A stretch of 60,546 nt of DNA from Alcanivorax hongdengensis A-11-3. Its GTDB lineage: Bacteria; Pseudomonadota; Gammaproteobacteria; Pseudomonadales; Alcanivoracaceae. Where the stretch lies: the NCBI RefSeq assembly GCF_000300995.1, contig NZ_AMRJ01000022.1, positions 1 through 60,546 of the forward strand. Direction: 5' to 3'. Positions 1 to 12,073 of this stretch are shown one piece after another. The notes under the pieces are model-generated. The model did not search any database, had not been told where the DNA came from, and was given only the letters and a program-made list of their open reading frames with translations. Numbering within the stretch: position 1 is the first letter of the stretch; each line of letters begins with the position of its first letter. A program made the translations under genes and the position numbers.

Positions 1-48
1 CATTTATCCCAAACTGTGGGACAGCAGTGGCACGAGGCGGGGCTTTGA
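1..48. repeat. left copy of a terminal inverted repeat
   Basis: The first 48 bases match the reverse complement of the last 50 bases of the window. An exact 18-base core (positions 12-29 here, 60516-60533 at the other end) is followed by a shared GCGGGGCTTT (positions 37-46; 60499-60508 inverted). Overall about 39 of 47 aligned bases agree, with one gap. Nothing codes here. It is probably one half of a dispersed palindromic intergenic element at which the sequence was cut or the assembly broke. Confidence 0.7.
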
Positions 49-69
49 ACGAGCTTGTGCGGGCGCGGC

Positions 70-852
70 TTACTTGAACTTGTAAGCCAACCCCACGGAA
101 AACTCCTGATCGGTGTTTTCCGTCCCGTCCGGTGCATTGCTGTCGGTTTCCAGCAGGTAGCGCAACCGCAGGGAGAAGTGCGAGTTGATCTTGGTATCAA
201 ACACACTTTCACTCCGGGTCTTGGCAGAACCGTCACCGAATTCGCTGGTGACTTCCTGGCGGAAGTCGGAATTCTCGGTTACCTGCAGGGTATATTTCAG
301 CCCCAGCCGTGCTATGGCGCTTTCCTCGGTATTGGCACAATCCCCGTAGGAATCTTCCGGCTCCAGACACTGCACGCGGTAACCCGGACCCAGTTCCAGA
401 TCCAGGGTCTGACGATCCGTCTCCAGCCAGCGCCGGCCAAGACCCAGCGCATAGCTGGCTTCGTACTGGTAACCGGAGAAGGTGTCCTTCTCGTAGGTGC
501 CCACGTTGAACAGATAGTTCTTGGAGTTTTCACCGAGCTTGCGGTCCAGCTTATAGGACGCGTAGTAATTTTCCGCGGTGCGCTGGTACTCATCCGTATC
601 CGGGTTCTTCTCCTTCTCGTTATTGGCATCGGCCTTGAAGGTGTGACGCCAGAAGGCACTGTCACGGGTGGCATTGATGCTGGCATTCAGAGAATCGGAA
701 TTGGTGTTGCCCCGTTGGAACAGCAGGCCCAGGGCCATATCCCCGGACCATTTAGCCTTGTCGGCTCCATCGCTACCCTCGGTCTCAGCGGCCATGGTCA
801 CTGCCGGCAAGCCGGCAGCGAGCACCATGGCAGCGAGGTATTTACTGCGCAT
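70..852 (-). CDS. DUF481 family outer-membrane protein
   Basis: This 260-residue protein has a clear signal peptide (MRSKYLAAMVLAAGLPAVTMAAE) followed by a mature part rich in alternating polar/aromatic strands such as NYYASYKLDRKL and YLFNVGTYEKDTF. It ends in a strand, VGLAYKFK. This is the pattern of the DUF481 (YdiY-like) beta-barrel family, often described as salt-induced outer-membrane proteins. The ATG at 852 is preferred because AGAGGAG lies just upstream and the signal peptide starts there; a longer reading frame upstream runs into mscS. It sits 13 bp after the mscS stop, so the two are probably co-transcribed and may both belong to osmotic stress response. The molecular function is unknown. 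Confidence 0.85.
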   Translation of the reverse strand: MRSKYLAAMVLAAGLPAVTMAAETEGSDGADKAKWSGDMALGLLFQRGNTNSDSLNASINATRDSAFWRHTFKADANNEKEKNPDTDEYQRTAENYYASYKLDRKLGENSKNYLFNVGTYEKDTFSGYQYEASYALGLGRRWLETDRQTLDLELGPGYRVQCLEPEDSYGDCANTEESAIARLGLKYTLQVTENSDFRQEVTSEFGDGSAKTRSESVFDTKINSHFSLRLRYLLETDSNAPDGTENTDQEFSVGLAYKFK

Positions 853-865
853 GCTAACTCCTCTA

Positions 866-1684
866 TTAATCCTGTTTGTCCAGATGGACATCCATTTGCG
901 GGAAGGGAATGCTGATACCCGCCTCATCAAAACGACGCTTCACGGTTTCCGTGGTATCCCAGAACACGCCCCAGTAATCGGCGCTGTTCACCCAGGGGCG
1001 ACAGAGGAAGTTCACGGAGCTGTCGGCCAGCTCACCAACAACGATGGTCGGGGCCGGGTCTTTCAGCACCCGCTCATCATTGGCGAGGATGTCCTGCAGG
1101 GTTTTCTTGACCAGGGAAAGGTCCGCGTCGTAACCCACGCCAAACACCATATCCACACGACGGGTAGGCATTTCTGAATAATTGACGATATTGCCGGACA
1201 TGATCGAACCGTTGGGCACGGTGACCACCTTGTTATCCGGTGTGCCGAAGATAGTGGCAAAGATGCGAATTTCCTTGACCGTGCCGGCGGTGCCACCAGC
1301 TTCCACATACTGCCCCACTCGAAACGGCTTGAAGAGGATCAGCATGACGCCGGCAGCAAAATTGCCCAGGGAATCCTTCAAGGCCAGGCCAACGGCCAGG
1401 CCGGCAGCGCCAAGGATGGCAACCAGCGAGGTGGTTTCCACGCCCAGCTGATCCAGTGCCGCAATCACCACAAAGGCAAAGAGAATGATGTGGATGATAT
1501 TGCCCAGGAACTTGGCCACGGTGGCATCGACACGCTTGTCGAGCATCCGGCTTGACCAGTTGGCCAGGCGACCCACAATCCACTTACCGACAATGAAAAT
1601 GACCAGCGCCGCGACGATATTCCAGGCGTAGGGCATCAGGTTTTCATTGGCAAACGTCTGCAATTGAGACAGATATTGATCCAT
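866..1684 (-). CDS. mscS: small-conductance mechanosensitive channel MscS
   Basis: This 272-residue inner-membrane channel opens under membrane tension to release solutes on hypo-osmotic shock. It has the compact MscS layout: three N-terminal membrane helices, with the pore-lining TM3 rich in Gly/Ala (GAAGLAVGLALKDSLGNFAAG-type segment, about residues 93-113). A beta domain follows with the typical VTVPNG stretch, and the protein ends near the family motif FPQMDVH. The length is close to the E. coli protein (286 aa), with no added periplasmic or cyclic-nucleotide domains. The DUF481 gene follows 13 bp downstream in the same direction. Function is secure from the family; regulation is not visible. 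Confidence 0.93.
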   Translation of the reverse strand: MDQYLSQLQTFANENLMPYAWNIVAALVIFIVGKWIVGRLANWSSRMLDKRVDATVAKFLGNIIHIILFAFVVIAALDQLGVETTSLVAILGAAGLAVGLALKDSLGNFAAGVMLILFKPFRVGQYVEAGGTAGTVKEIRIFATIFGTPDNKVVTVPNGSIMSGNIVNYSEMPTRRVDMVFGVGYDADLSLVKKTLQDILANDERVLKDPAPTIVVGELADSSVNFLCRPWVNSADYWGVFWDTTETVKRRFDEAGISIPFPQMDVHLDKQD

Positions 1685-1887
1685 TCAGCGTACTCCTCAT
1701 CCAGTGAGCGCGGATTATCACCCAACTGCGGCGAGTCCCAAGCCTGAAGACTAGCCGAAGCGGATGATTTTACAAAAGTTTCACCGGATTTGGGGCCGGT
1801 GAGTGAACCAATCGCCGCCTATGATGAAACCTTGCGGGAAAGATGGCCAGTCCCGGGCCTGAATTTCCCTCCCACGGCCGTTCAACA

Positions 1888-1916
1888 TTGGGTATCGGCA
1901 TACACACCGGTATAAT
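1888..1916 (+). promoter_or_regulatory. sigma70-type promoter candidate for metH
   Basis: TTGGGT (1888-1893) and a perfect TATAAT (1911-1916) are separated by 17 bases. They lie 36 bases before the metH start, leaving a leader of only about 30 bases. This is short for a riboswitch, so control by SAH or cobalamin RNA in this leader looks unlikely. Confidence 0.6.
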
Positions 1917-1952
1917 GCCCCTCCTTCCAACAAGGCCCAGCCGGAGAGTTTC

Positions 1953-5654
<3,702 letters not shown>

Positions 5655-5683
5655 TAGTTCGCGACCACGCGTTTTCGACGTTT

Positions 5684-5730
5684 AAATGCAAGAGGCCGCG
5701 CCCATCGACTGGGCGCGGCCTCTTGCATTT
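5684..5730. terminator. bidirectional terminator between metH and the PEP-synthase-like gene
   Basis: A perfect 21-bp stem (5684-5704 with 5710-5730) and a TCGAC loop. The outer end is AAATGCAAGAGG/CCTCTTGCATTT and the inner end is pure G/C. It lies between two convergent genes and the A/T ends could serve both directions. Confidence 0.85.
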
Positions 5731-5764
5731 ACGGGTGAAAAAGTCAGCTTTGCGGCGTTATTGA

Positions 5765-7777
5765 TTAGTCTCCGACTGGTTCGCTGTCGACCATTTCCGC
5801 CTCATCCACATCCAGCACGCCCTGCTCGGCATCCAGGGTGGCCAGCAGGTCATCGCGGACGCTGTGCATCACATCGCTGGCGCCCCAGATGGCCGGGATG
5901 CCGCAGGCACAGGCCAGGCTGGCTGCGCTGTTCAGCGGGTCGGCCTCGGCAATCACCAGGGCACCGGCCTGCACCAGCCAGGGTAGCCAGCTGGGCTCCA
6001 CCTGATCGACTACCACGATATCCCCCGGGCGAATGCGGTTAAGGCCCCAGGCACTGCATAATCGTCGTACCGGCCCTGTTACCCGGCCCGGTACCAAGGG
6101 ACGACCTCGCAACACCGGGCTCAGACGGTAGCCGCCCCCGAAGCCGTAGCCGATCTGGTCCATCATCCAGTCCGGTGCGCCCTTGTGGCCATCTTCCAGG
6201 TAGCGGACCTTGCGCTCGGCCAGTTTCTCGGCACCGGCACTGGCCGGTATCTGACGCTCCATCCAAAGTTGCCAGAGCTCATCAAAGTAGAGGAAGTAGA
6301 TATCATCAAGGTGGTTGAGCAGGCCCTCCTCCACCACGATGGCGGCCATGGCGCGCAGCACCTGGCGAAAACGGTTACCCAGCGCATAACGCAGACTGCG
6401 GGCCTGGCCAGCCAGGTCCACCGGTTTTGCCAGTGTTTCGGGCAGCGGCTCACCACCAGAGATCGGGCGCTCACCCTGCCAGCCCTGCAGTCCTTCCGCC
6501 TGCGCCGGCCCTTCGCTGAGCGGCGCATGGACCGGATCCGCACCGGGGCGCAGGCGGGCATCGCCCAGGCGGGCCCCCTGCCCGGCGGCCACGGCCCGCA
6601 CCGCATCCAGCTCGGTCTGGCTCAACAGGCTGTCCAATGGCAACGGCCGGTTCAGGTTGCGGGCCAGATCCGGCACCAGCAGATAACGTAGCGTCCCCTC
6701 GCGCAAGGCCAGCTGCTCCCCCAGCCGGTCCAGCTGCATCAGCGCCTGCCAGAGCCCGTCTCGGCCATGGTGGCGGATGTTCCAGCCGCGTATGGCCCGG
6801 GCCAAACGGCCCAGCACCAGTTCGCACCAGGCCAGTTTGACGCGCGATGGCGCGCTGGCCACCCCCTCATCACGGCCCAGGGGCTGCCAGGCCGGCGGCA
6901 AATGCTGCACCGCCGCCGGATGGTCGGCCTGCAAGGCACGGAAAAAGGCGCAATTGGTGTAGATGTGGCTGTGTTGGCGCCGATAGGGTTCGATCTTCTC
7001 CAGGTCGCGCCAGTGTTGCTGGCTGACCAGCGGTTGCCAGAACGCGGTCTTGAGCCAGCGGCCGGCCAGGGTATACCACAGCGGCGACACCACATCCGGG
7101 AAGATCACACCTCCGGCCCGGCGACTCCAGGCCTCACGGGGCATGGGCAAAGACCCCACCGGCAAGGTCTGCAACAGCCACAGCTGTTCGCCATCAAACA
7201 CCCACTCACCGGCCTGGGGCCGGTCAAAGTGTTGCCGGAGCTGATGGTAAAGCGCCATCAGGCGCTGCTCGCCTACCAGTGTGTCCAGGCCCTGTTGCTC
7301 ATCGGTGCGGTGTACCAGCCGGCCATGCTCATCAAAAATCAGACGCTGGCGCTCCGCCTGGCCATCCACGACCCCTTCCACCACCACATGGGCCAGGTCC
7401 TGGCGCAGTGGATGGCGGGTAAACAGCACGCCGGCGGCCTGCTGGCGGGGTATGGCCTGTATTACCAGTTCGTCGGGACTGTTGTCGCGAGCAAAGATGC
7501 TCTGCACGGCGGCGGCCAGGGCCTCGTCCGAATCCAGGTTCAGCAGGCTTTCGCGGCGCGAATCCGGGTTCATGGGGCCCTGCTGGAGCACCCAGTAACG
7601 CTGACCCGGGAACAACCCCGGCAGGCTGCCCAGCTGTTCGGCCAGCACTTCCGGCGGCTGGCACAGGGTACTGTCCCGGTAAAGTTTCCAGCTGGGCGGC
7701 ACCGGCAGGCCCAGGGCTGCCCAGCGTTGCAGGTTCTCGCTGCCGCCGGCGTCGGCGGTCAGTACTTCTATGCTCAT
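5765..7777 (-). CDS. PEP synthase / rifampin phosphotransferase-like protein lacking the catalytic His
   Basis: This 670-residue protein has the order of the PEP-utilising family. An ATP-grasp-like N-terminal part (about 60-225) has AAGVLFTRHP and GEWVFDGEQLWLLQ. A middle domain opens with FPDVVSPLWYTLAGRW, as in PEP synthase and rifampin phosphotransferases. A C-terminal swivelling domain (about 570-650) has GDIVVVDQVEPSWLPWL and CGIPAIWGA. At the position of the phosphorylated His in the family motif TCHAA the protein has NSAA, with Ser617, so normal phosphotransfer by this domain should not work. The start at 7777 (MSIEVL) overlaps the upstream DUF1461 stop by ATGA, which implies translational coupling. 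The substrate is unknown; it may be a degenerate or repurposed member. Confidence 0.8.
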   Translation of the reverse strand: MSIEVLTADAGGSENLQRWAALGLPVPPSWKLYRDSTLCQPPEVLAEQLGSLPGLFPGQRYWVLQQGPMNPDSRRESLLNLDSDEALAAAVQSIFARDNSPDELVIQAIPRQQAAGVLFTRHPLRQDLAHVVVEGVVDGQAERQRLIFDEHGRLVHRTDEQQGLDTLVGEQRLMALYHQLRQHFDRPQAGEWVFDGEQLWLLQTLPVGSLPMPREAWSRRAGGVIFPDVVSPLWYTLAGRWLKTAFWQPLVSQQHWRDLEKIEPYRRQHSHIYTNCAFFRALQADHPAAVQHLPPAWQPLGRDEGVASAPSRVKLAWCELVLGRLARAIRGWNIRHHGRDGLWQALMQLDRLGEQLALREGTLRYLLVPDLARNLNRPLPLDSLLSQTELDAVRAVAAGQGARLGDARLRPGADPVHAPLSEGPAQAEGLQGWQGERPISGGEPLPETLAKPVDLAGQARSLRYALGNRFRQVLRAMAAIVVEEGLLNHLDDIYFLYFDELWQLWMERQIPASAGAEKLAERKVRYLEDGHKGAPDWMMDQIGYGFGGGYRLSPVLRGRPLVPGRVTGPVRRLCSAWGLNRIRPGDIVVVDQVEPSWLPWLVQAGALVIAEADPLNSAASLACACGIPAIWGASDVMHSVRDDLLATLDAEQGVLDVDEAEMVDSEPVGD

Positions 7778-8523
7778 GAGCCGTTTCTTGTCTGAATATG
7801 GCGTGTCAGGCGAAGGCCGGAAAAATACAGAAGCGGAGTGAGCGCCAGGGCGCCTGCTCCGATCACTGCTGCGATTCCCCCGAACAGATCCGGCGCTTTC
7901 ATCAAGGTGCTCATCAGTGAGTCCTGCCAGTAGAAGAACCACTGATGGCCGGCGGGAAACAGCCAGATATGAAACTGGTAAAACACGGCTGTCGGCCCGG
8001 CAACGGCGAACCACGCTATCACAGCCCCTGCCACGAAAACAGTGAACAGCAGTCGGTAACGCATGAACGGCAGCCCGCGACGGATACACAACCAGGCCAG
8101 CGGTAACCAGAGTATCGCCAGCCCCAGCATCAACCAGCGCCCCAGGTCGATAAAATGCGCTACATCCTGCAGATGCTGCACTTCGGCGCGGTCCAGCAAC
8201 CGCTGGGGCGGCCAGCCCGGCGCCTGATAGGTAATGGCCTCAAGCCCCTCACCGCCGTGATGCACGGCACGGGTGATTTGCTCAAATGCCTGCATATGTT
8301 GCTCAGGCGGCAATTGTGCAAAGCCGTGTTTATGGCGATTCTTGGGAGCGTACTGGTGGATATGCTCATTGATGTGTAGTTGCTTGTACCAGAACGGGAA
8401 GCCGTAATTGATCTGGCTGTAGAGGCCCCAGGTGACACAAATGGCCAGCAACAGAGAACACAGGCCATAAAAAAACCACAACAAGGTGGATGAAAACTGG
8501 CTTTTGGCAGCCATTTTGCCCAT
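7774..8523 (-). CDS. DUF1461 family integral membrane protein
   Basis: This 249-residue protein has a helix at the N-terminus (about 12-35), a soluble loop rich in His (INEHIHQYAPKNRHKHGF), and further helices at about 125-145, 155-175 and 212-235. The segment FHIWLFPAGHQWFFYW followed by LMSTLMKAPDLF matches the DUF1461/TIGR01906 family, and HLQDV is also typical. No enzymatic function is known for the family. The ATG at 8523 has GAGG six bases upstream. The gene overlaps the next one (PEP-synthase-like) by four bases, so the two proteins are likely made together. Its start lies only 51 bp from the divergent lipoprotein hydrolase gene, so promoters for both must share that gap. Confidence 0.8.
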   Translation of the reverse strand: MGKMAAKSQFSSTLLWFFYGLCSLLLAICVTWGLYSQINYGFPFWYKQLHINEHIHQYAPKNRHKHGFAQLPPEQHMQAFEQITRAVHHGGEGLEAITYQAPGWPPQRLLDRAEVQHLQDVAHFIDLGRWLMLGLAILWLPLAWLCIRRGLPFMRYRLLFTVFVAGAVIAWFAVAGPTAVFYQFHIWLFPAGHQWFFYWQDSLMSTLMKAPDLFGGIAAVIGAGALALTPLLYFSGLRLTRHIQTRNGS

Positions 8524-8574
8524 ATTTAGCCTCGCATCCGGAACGTAAGAATAATAAAGAGAGGACGCAGCCCC

Positions 8575-10275
8575 ATGCGATTACTCGTTAGCGCGCTGGC
8601 ATTGTTGTTGATTGCCGGCTGCAGCACCACCCATTTGAACACCACCAACGCCACGCAGGCGCCCGCCAATCTGGAAGCTCGCTATTTTCAGGTGAAGATT
8701 CCGACCCGTGACGGCAAGGAACTGGCCGCCACAGTGTACCAGCCTGCCATGAGTGCCGGTGAGGACGCGCCGCTGATTATTGCCACCCATGGCTGGGGTG
8801 GTTTCCGCGCCAAGCGACCGTTCTCTCTCTATGGCAAGTCCATGCTCACCGGTGAGGCCGCATTGGCCGCCTGGAAGAAAGGCTACTGGGTGGTGTTCTA
8901 TGACCAGCGGGGCTGGGGGGACTCCGACGGCCATGTCCACATGATGGACCCGGATTATGAAGTGGCCGACCTGTCCCAGGTGATCGACTGGTCACTCAAT
9001 CACCTGCCCGGCATCCACCGCCTGGATGACGGCAGCCCCGCCATCGGCATGATCGGCGAATCCTACGGGGCCGGCGTGCAGACCCTGGCCGCCTTCAATG
9101 AAAAGCGGCTCAAGGCCATCGTACCCCTGGCCAGCTGGTACGACATGAACAGTGTGGCCCCGAATGGCGAATTCCGCACGGGCTGGGGCGGCATTCTGCT
9201 GGCCGCAGGCGCCATCAACAGCGGTTTTGATGTGGGCGAAATGTTCGCCGAGCCCTGGCGCAGCGCGTTCGGCGGCACCGTCAACGAGCAGCTCAAGGCG
9301 CTGATGTACCAGCGCAGCCCGGCCTGGTACTGCGACCAGGGCAAACGCCCCTACGCGGACGCCCTCTTCATCCAGGGTTTCCATGACACCATGTTCCCCT
9401 ACCAGCAAGCCGAAAAGAATCAGCAGTGCTGGGAAAAAGGCGGCCGCGATGCACGCTTGATCGGCCTGCAGAGTGCCCATGTGCTGCCCTGGCCGATCCA
9501 GCAATGGGAAGGTTTTCTGCCCTTCGAAACCGATGACAATGTGCACTGTGGGGACTTCAACGACACCACCGTGGATACCGTGGTCAGCTGGTGGGATGAA
9601 AAACTGCGAGGCGGCAAAAGCGAGCTGCCCAACACCTGCATCAATGTGGATGATGAGCGCGGTATCGCCCTGAATGCGCCCCTGCCCGAGGGCCGAGACG
9701 AGTTCCCGGTGCCCAAGAGCCGGGTCACCCTGCCCCTGTCCGGCGCCTTTGAGTGGCTGATGATCGGCTTCGATGTGGGCACCGACATGTTCCGGGGCCT
9801 GTGGCCCGGTGCCGACCTGCGCGACCTCAAGCCCAATGGCGGCTTTGGCCGGCCCAAGTTCGTGCCGGTTTATGTGGCCCGGGGTGATGATGAACTGTTG
9901 CTCGGCAAGCCGCGTATCGACCTGAATCTGGGCGGTACCTCCGGCAAGAAAAGCATGCCCGTGTTTGTCGGCGTGGGGGTGCAACATGCCAACCACCGCC
10001 GCGTGAAAGTTGCCAGTGAGCAACTCACGCCCCTGCCGGACAAGGGCATCTATCGCATGGAACTGCCGGCCCTGTCACAACCGCTGGAAGCCGGTGACCG
10101 GGTGGGGTTGATCATCTATGGATTCACCACCCAGTTTCCGCTCAATTCCGCCTTCCTGGCCCGGGTAGCGGATGTCCAGGGCCATGTCTGGCTGCCCCTG
10201 TCCCGCTCGGACAATGTGGCGCTGAAAGACAGCCTGCCCTATCCCCGCGAGCGCAGCAGCGCGACTATGGAGTAA
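8575..10275 (+). CDS. CocE/NonD-type alpha/beta hydrolase lipoprotein
   Basis: The 566-residue protein begins with a lipoprotein signal (MRLLVSALALLLIAGC), so it is probably anchored in the outer membrane by Cys16. An alpha/beta-hydrolase core follows: THGWGG (oxyanion region), YDQRGWGDSDG and the nucleophile elbow GESYGAG with Ser163. This is the layout of the X-Pro dipeptidyl-peptidase/CocE family, which cleaves esters, amides or acyl peptides. The C-terminal third (from about 390) looks like the jelly-roll domain of CocE proteins, ending in GLIIYGFTTQFPLNSAF. The natural substrate cannot be read from sequence. A GAGAGGA site precedes the start. Its last 11 bases overlap the convergent downstream gene. 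Confidence 0.82.
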   Translation: MRLLVSALALLLIAGCSTTHLNTTNATQAPANLEARYFQVKIPTRDGKELAATVYQPAMSAGEDAPLIIATHGWGGFRAKRPFSLYGKSMLTGEAALAAWKKGYWVVFYDQRGWGDSDGHVHMMDPDYEVADLSQVIDWSLNHLPGIHRLDDGSPAIGMIGESYGAGVQTLAAFNEKRLKAIVPLASWYDMNSVAPNGEFRTGWGGILLAAGAINSGFDVGEMFAEPWRSAFGGTVNEQLKALMYQRSPAWYCDQGKRPYADALFIQGFHDTMFPYQQAEKNQQCWEKGGRDARLIGLQSAHVLPWPIQQWEGFLPFETDDNVHCGDFNDTTVDTVVSWWDEKLRGGKSELPNTCINVDDERGIALNAPLPEGRDEFPVPKSRVTLPLSGAFEWLMIGFDVGTDMFRGLWPGADLRDLKPNGGFGRPKFVPVYVARGDDELLLGKPRIDLNLGGTSGKKSMPVFVGVGVQHANHRRVKVASEQLTPLPDKGIYRMELPALSQPLEAGDRVGLIIYGFTTQFPLNSAFLARVADVQGHVWLPLSRSDNVALKDSLPYPRERSSATME

Positions 10276-11557
10276 CCGTGGAGGCTGCGGGGCGGGTAAC
10301 GGTCGCCTGGACCGGCTCCGCCCGCAGCCTGGCAAAGCGGCCGGCCGCCATGTCATGCAGTCCGTTGTCGAAATACAGCGACACCGAAAACTGCAGTTCC
10401 TGGGGGTCCGGCCAACCCTCCACCCGATAGCCAAGATTGGGGAGTTGACCGGGAAACTGCTCCGGGTCCAGATCCAGAGTGCGATCATCCTGGTACACCA
10501 GCCCCAGTGGCATATTCTTTAACGCCTCCGGTACCGACAGCTCGGTGAGCAGCACGAAATCACGCTGGCTATCGAACAGAATCCAGTTGTCCTCAGTGGT
10601 CACGGCCTGGTCGGCAAATGCCTGATCACGGGCATCGGGTTCACCATCCACCACCACCGGGTCGTCACTGTGACGTGCGGTATAGACCCGTGCCCCGTAT
10701 TGGGCATTGCCATCGATGGTGACACTGACCTGCGGGTCCTTGAGCGTGGCACGGTAAAGATCGGGGATCCGTGCGTAGGTATGGGCCTCGTAATGGGCCG
10801 CGTATCGCATGGCCTGCACCTGCAGGGTCATTACCGGAATGCCGGCAAATACCACCCGGGTTTTCAGATGCATGACCGAGCGGATCGGCCCCAGGCGATG
10901 ACCGATGGCCTGGGGTCGCAGGTTGTGATTGTCCAGGGACATGCGGGTAAAGCGCGACAGCACGCCGGCGCTCATGCGCATCTTCAGGGTATCGATGATG
11001 GAGCCGTCGCCCTGGTAGCCCAGGTAACCCAGATAGCGCCAGTTGAGTTCGTTATCCGGCTCCACGTCCAGCCGGTAGAGCGCCGTGTTGGTGACACCGG
11101 TTTCCGGATCGTGGGACACGTAGTAACGGCCACTGCGCTCACTGTTGTCCTGCACCAGATAAAAATGGCAACCGTGGGCAACGGCAATATCTGCTAGCAC
11201 CTGACCGCTTTCCGGCTGACTGCCCGCCGGCGCCGAACGGCCGGCATCGGTGAGCATAGCCAGTAATTGATCGTGGCCATCCAGGCGCCCCGGCGCACCG
11301 TCCAGGGCAAAACCGGTGCTCGCGAACCAGACCTGGCCATGCTCATCCAGCTCATCGAACTGGTATGGCACCGGCACATAGCGGCCCTGCTGATAACGCA
11401 TCAGTGACAGGGACGGCAGGCTCTTGCCCTGCAGGGACGGAAACCGGGTGGCATCCAGCTTTAGCACGCGCCCCTGATCCAGGGTATCAAAGCGGCAATC
11501 GGACAGTGCCGCGGTGCTGGAAAGAGCCAGTAAACCGGCTGCAACAAATCGGATCAT
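10265..11557 (-). CDS. predicted periplasmic protein of unknown function at the end of the gsp operon
   Basis: This 430-residue protein has an N-terminal signal peptide (MIRFVAAGLLALSSTAALS) and no membrane segment later, so it should be periplasmic or exported. The mature part holds about four Cys (CRFD, GCHFY) and many short beta-like stretches (FDELDEHGQVWF, WILFDSQRDFVLL, LQFSVSLYFDNGL). I do not recognise a domain. The start at 11557 is three bases after the gspM stop (TAATTAATG), so it is the last gene of the secretion operon, in the place where gspN often lies. It is much longer than GspN (about 250 aa) and shows no resemblance to it that I can see. A role in secretion or in handling a secreted substrate is inference from position only. 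Confidence 0.7.
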   Translation of the reverse strand: MIRFVAAGLLALSSTAALSDCRFDTLDQGRVLKLDATRFPSLQGKSLPSLSLMRYQQGRYVPVPYQFDELDEHGQVWFASTGFALDGAPGRLDGHDQLLAMLTDAGRSAPAGSQPESGQVLADIAVAHGCHFYLVQDNSERSGRYYVSHDPETGVTNTALYRLDVEPDNELNWRYLGYLGYQGDGSIIDTLKMRMSAGVLSRFTRMSLDNHNLRPQAIGHRLGPIRSVMHLKTRVVFAGIPVMTLQVQAMRYAAHYEAHTYARIPDLYRATLKDPQVSVTIDGNAQYGARVYTARHSDDPVVVDGEPDARDQAFADQAVTTEDNWILFDSQRDFVLLTELSVPEALKNMPLGLVYQDDRTLDLDPEQFPGQLPNLGYRVEGWPDPQELQFSVSLYFDNGLHDMAAGRFARLRAEPVQATVTRPAASTVTP

Positions 11558-11560
11558 TAA

Positions 11561-12073
11561 TTACTGCTGCAAGGTCGCGCGGAGTGTACTGGTGCCGGGT
11601 TTGTCGCCCGGGCTCATTTCAATGGAGGCCAGCTCCAGTCCCTGCGACACCATGGATTGCAGCCACAGCACGGTCTGCGCGGCCGGCTGGTTTTCCAGCT
11701 GGATACGCACCGACTGGTTGCCCTGGGGTGAAAAGCCTTTCAGGGTCAAACCATACTGGTCGGCGCTGCGGCTGACGTTGCTGACCCAGTTGCCCGGAGG
11801 TGCATTGCGATCACTGCCACGGGTCGCCGCGCGTACTGCCTCGGCGTTGTCACTGATCCATTCCAGCGTCTGGGTGTTGGCGATATAACGCTGGCGGGCC
11901 TTTTCCCGGGCGGCCATGCTCGGCGCCCATAGCAACCAGTAAAGCAGAACCAGCGCCATGACCAGCGCCAATACCTGCAGCACCCGCTGTTCGCGGGGCT
12001 CGCGGCTTTCATACCATTGCTGTACCGGCGCCAGACGCTGCGCGGCGGTGGTTTTCAGCTGTGCAACATTCAT
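11561..12073 (-). CDS. gspM: type II secretion protein GspM
   Basis: GspM is the small inner-membrane platform protein that pairs with GspL. This 170-residue copy has a short cytoplasmic N-terminus, one membrane helix (about 34-52, VLALVMALVLLYWLLW) and a periplasmic ferredoxin-like domain containing VSRSADQYGLTLKGF. The start overlaps the gspL stop as ATGA (12070-12073). Sequence conservation in this family is weak, so the call rests on topology, size and position between gspL and the end of the operon. Confidence 0.9.
   Translation of the reverse strand: MNVAQLKTTAAQRLAPVQQWYESREPREQRVLQVLALVMALVLLYWLLWAPSMAAREKARQRYIANTQTLEWISDNAEAVRAATRGSDRNAPPGNWVSNVSRSADQYGLTLKGFSPQGNQSVRIQLENQPAAQTVLWLQSMVSQGLELASIEMSPGDKPGTSTLRATLQQ

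Noticed and set aside
1685..1952. SAH or cobalamin riboswitch upstream of metH
   Set aside because: The likely promoter leaves a leader of about 30 bases, and no conserved riboswitch core was seen.
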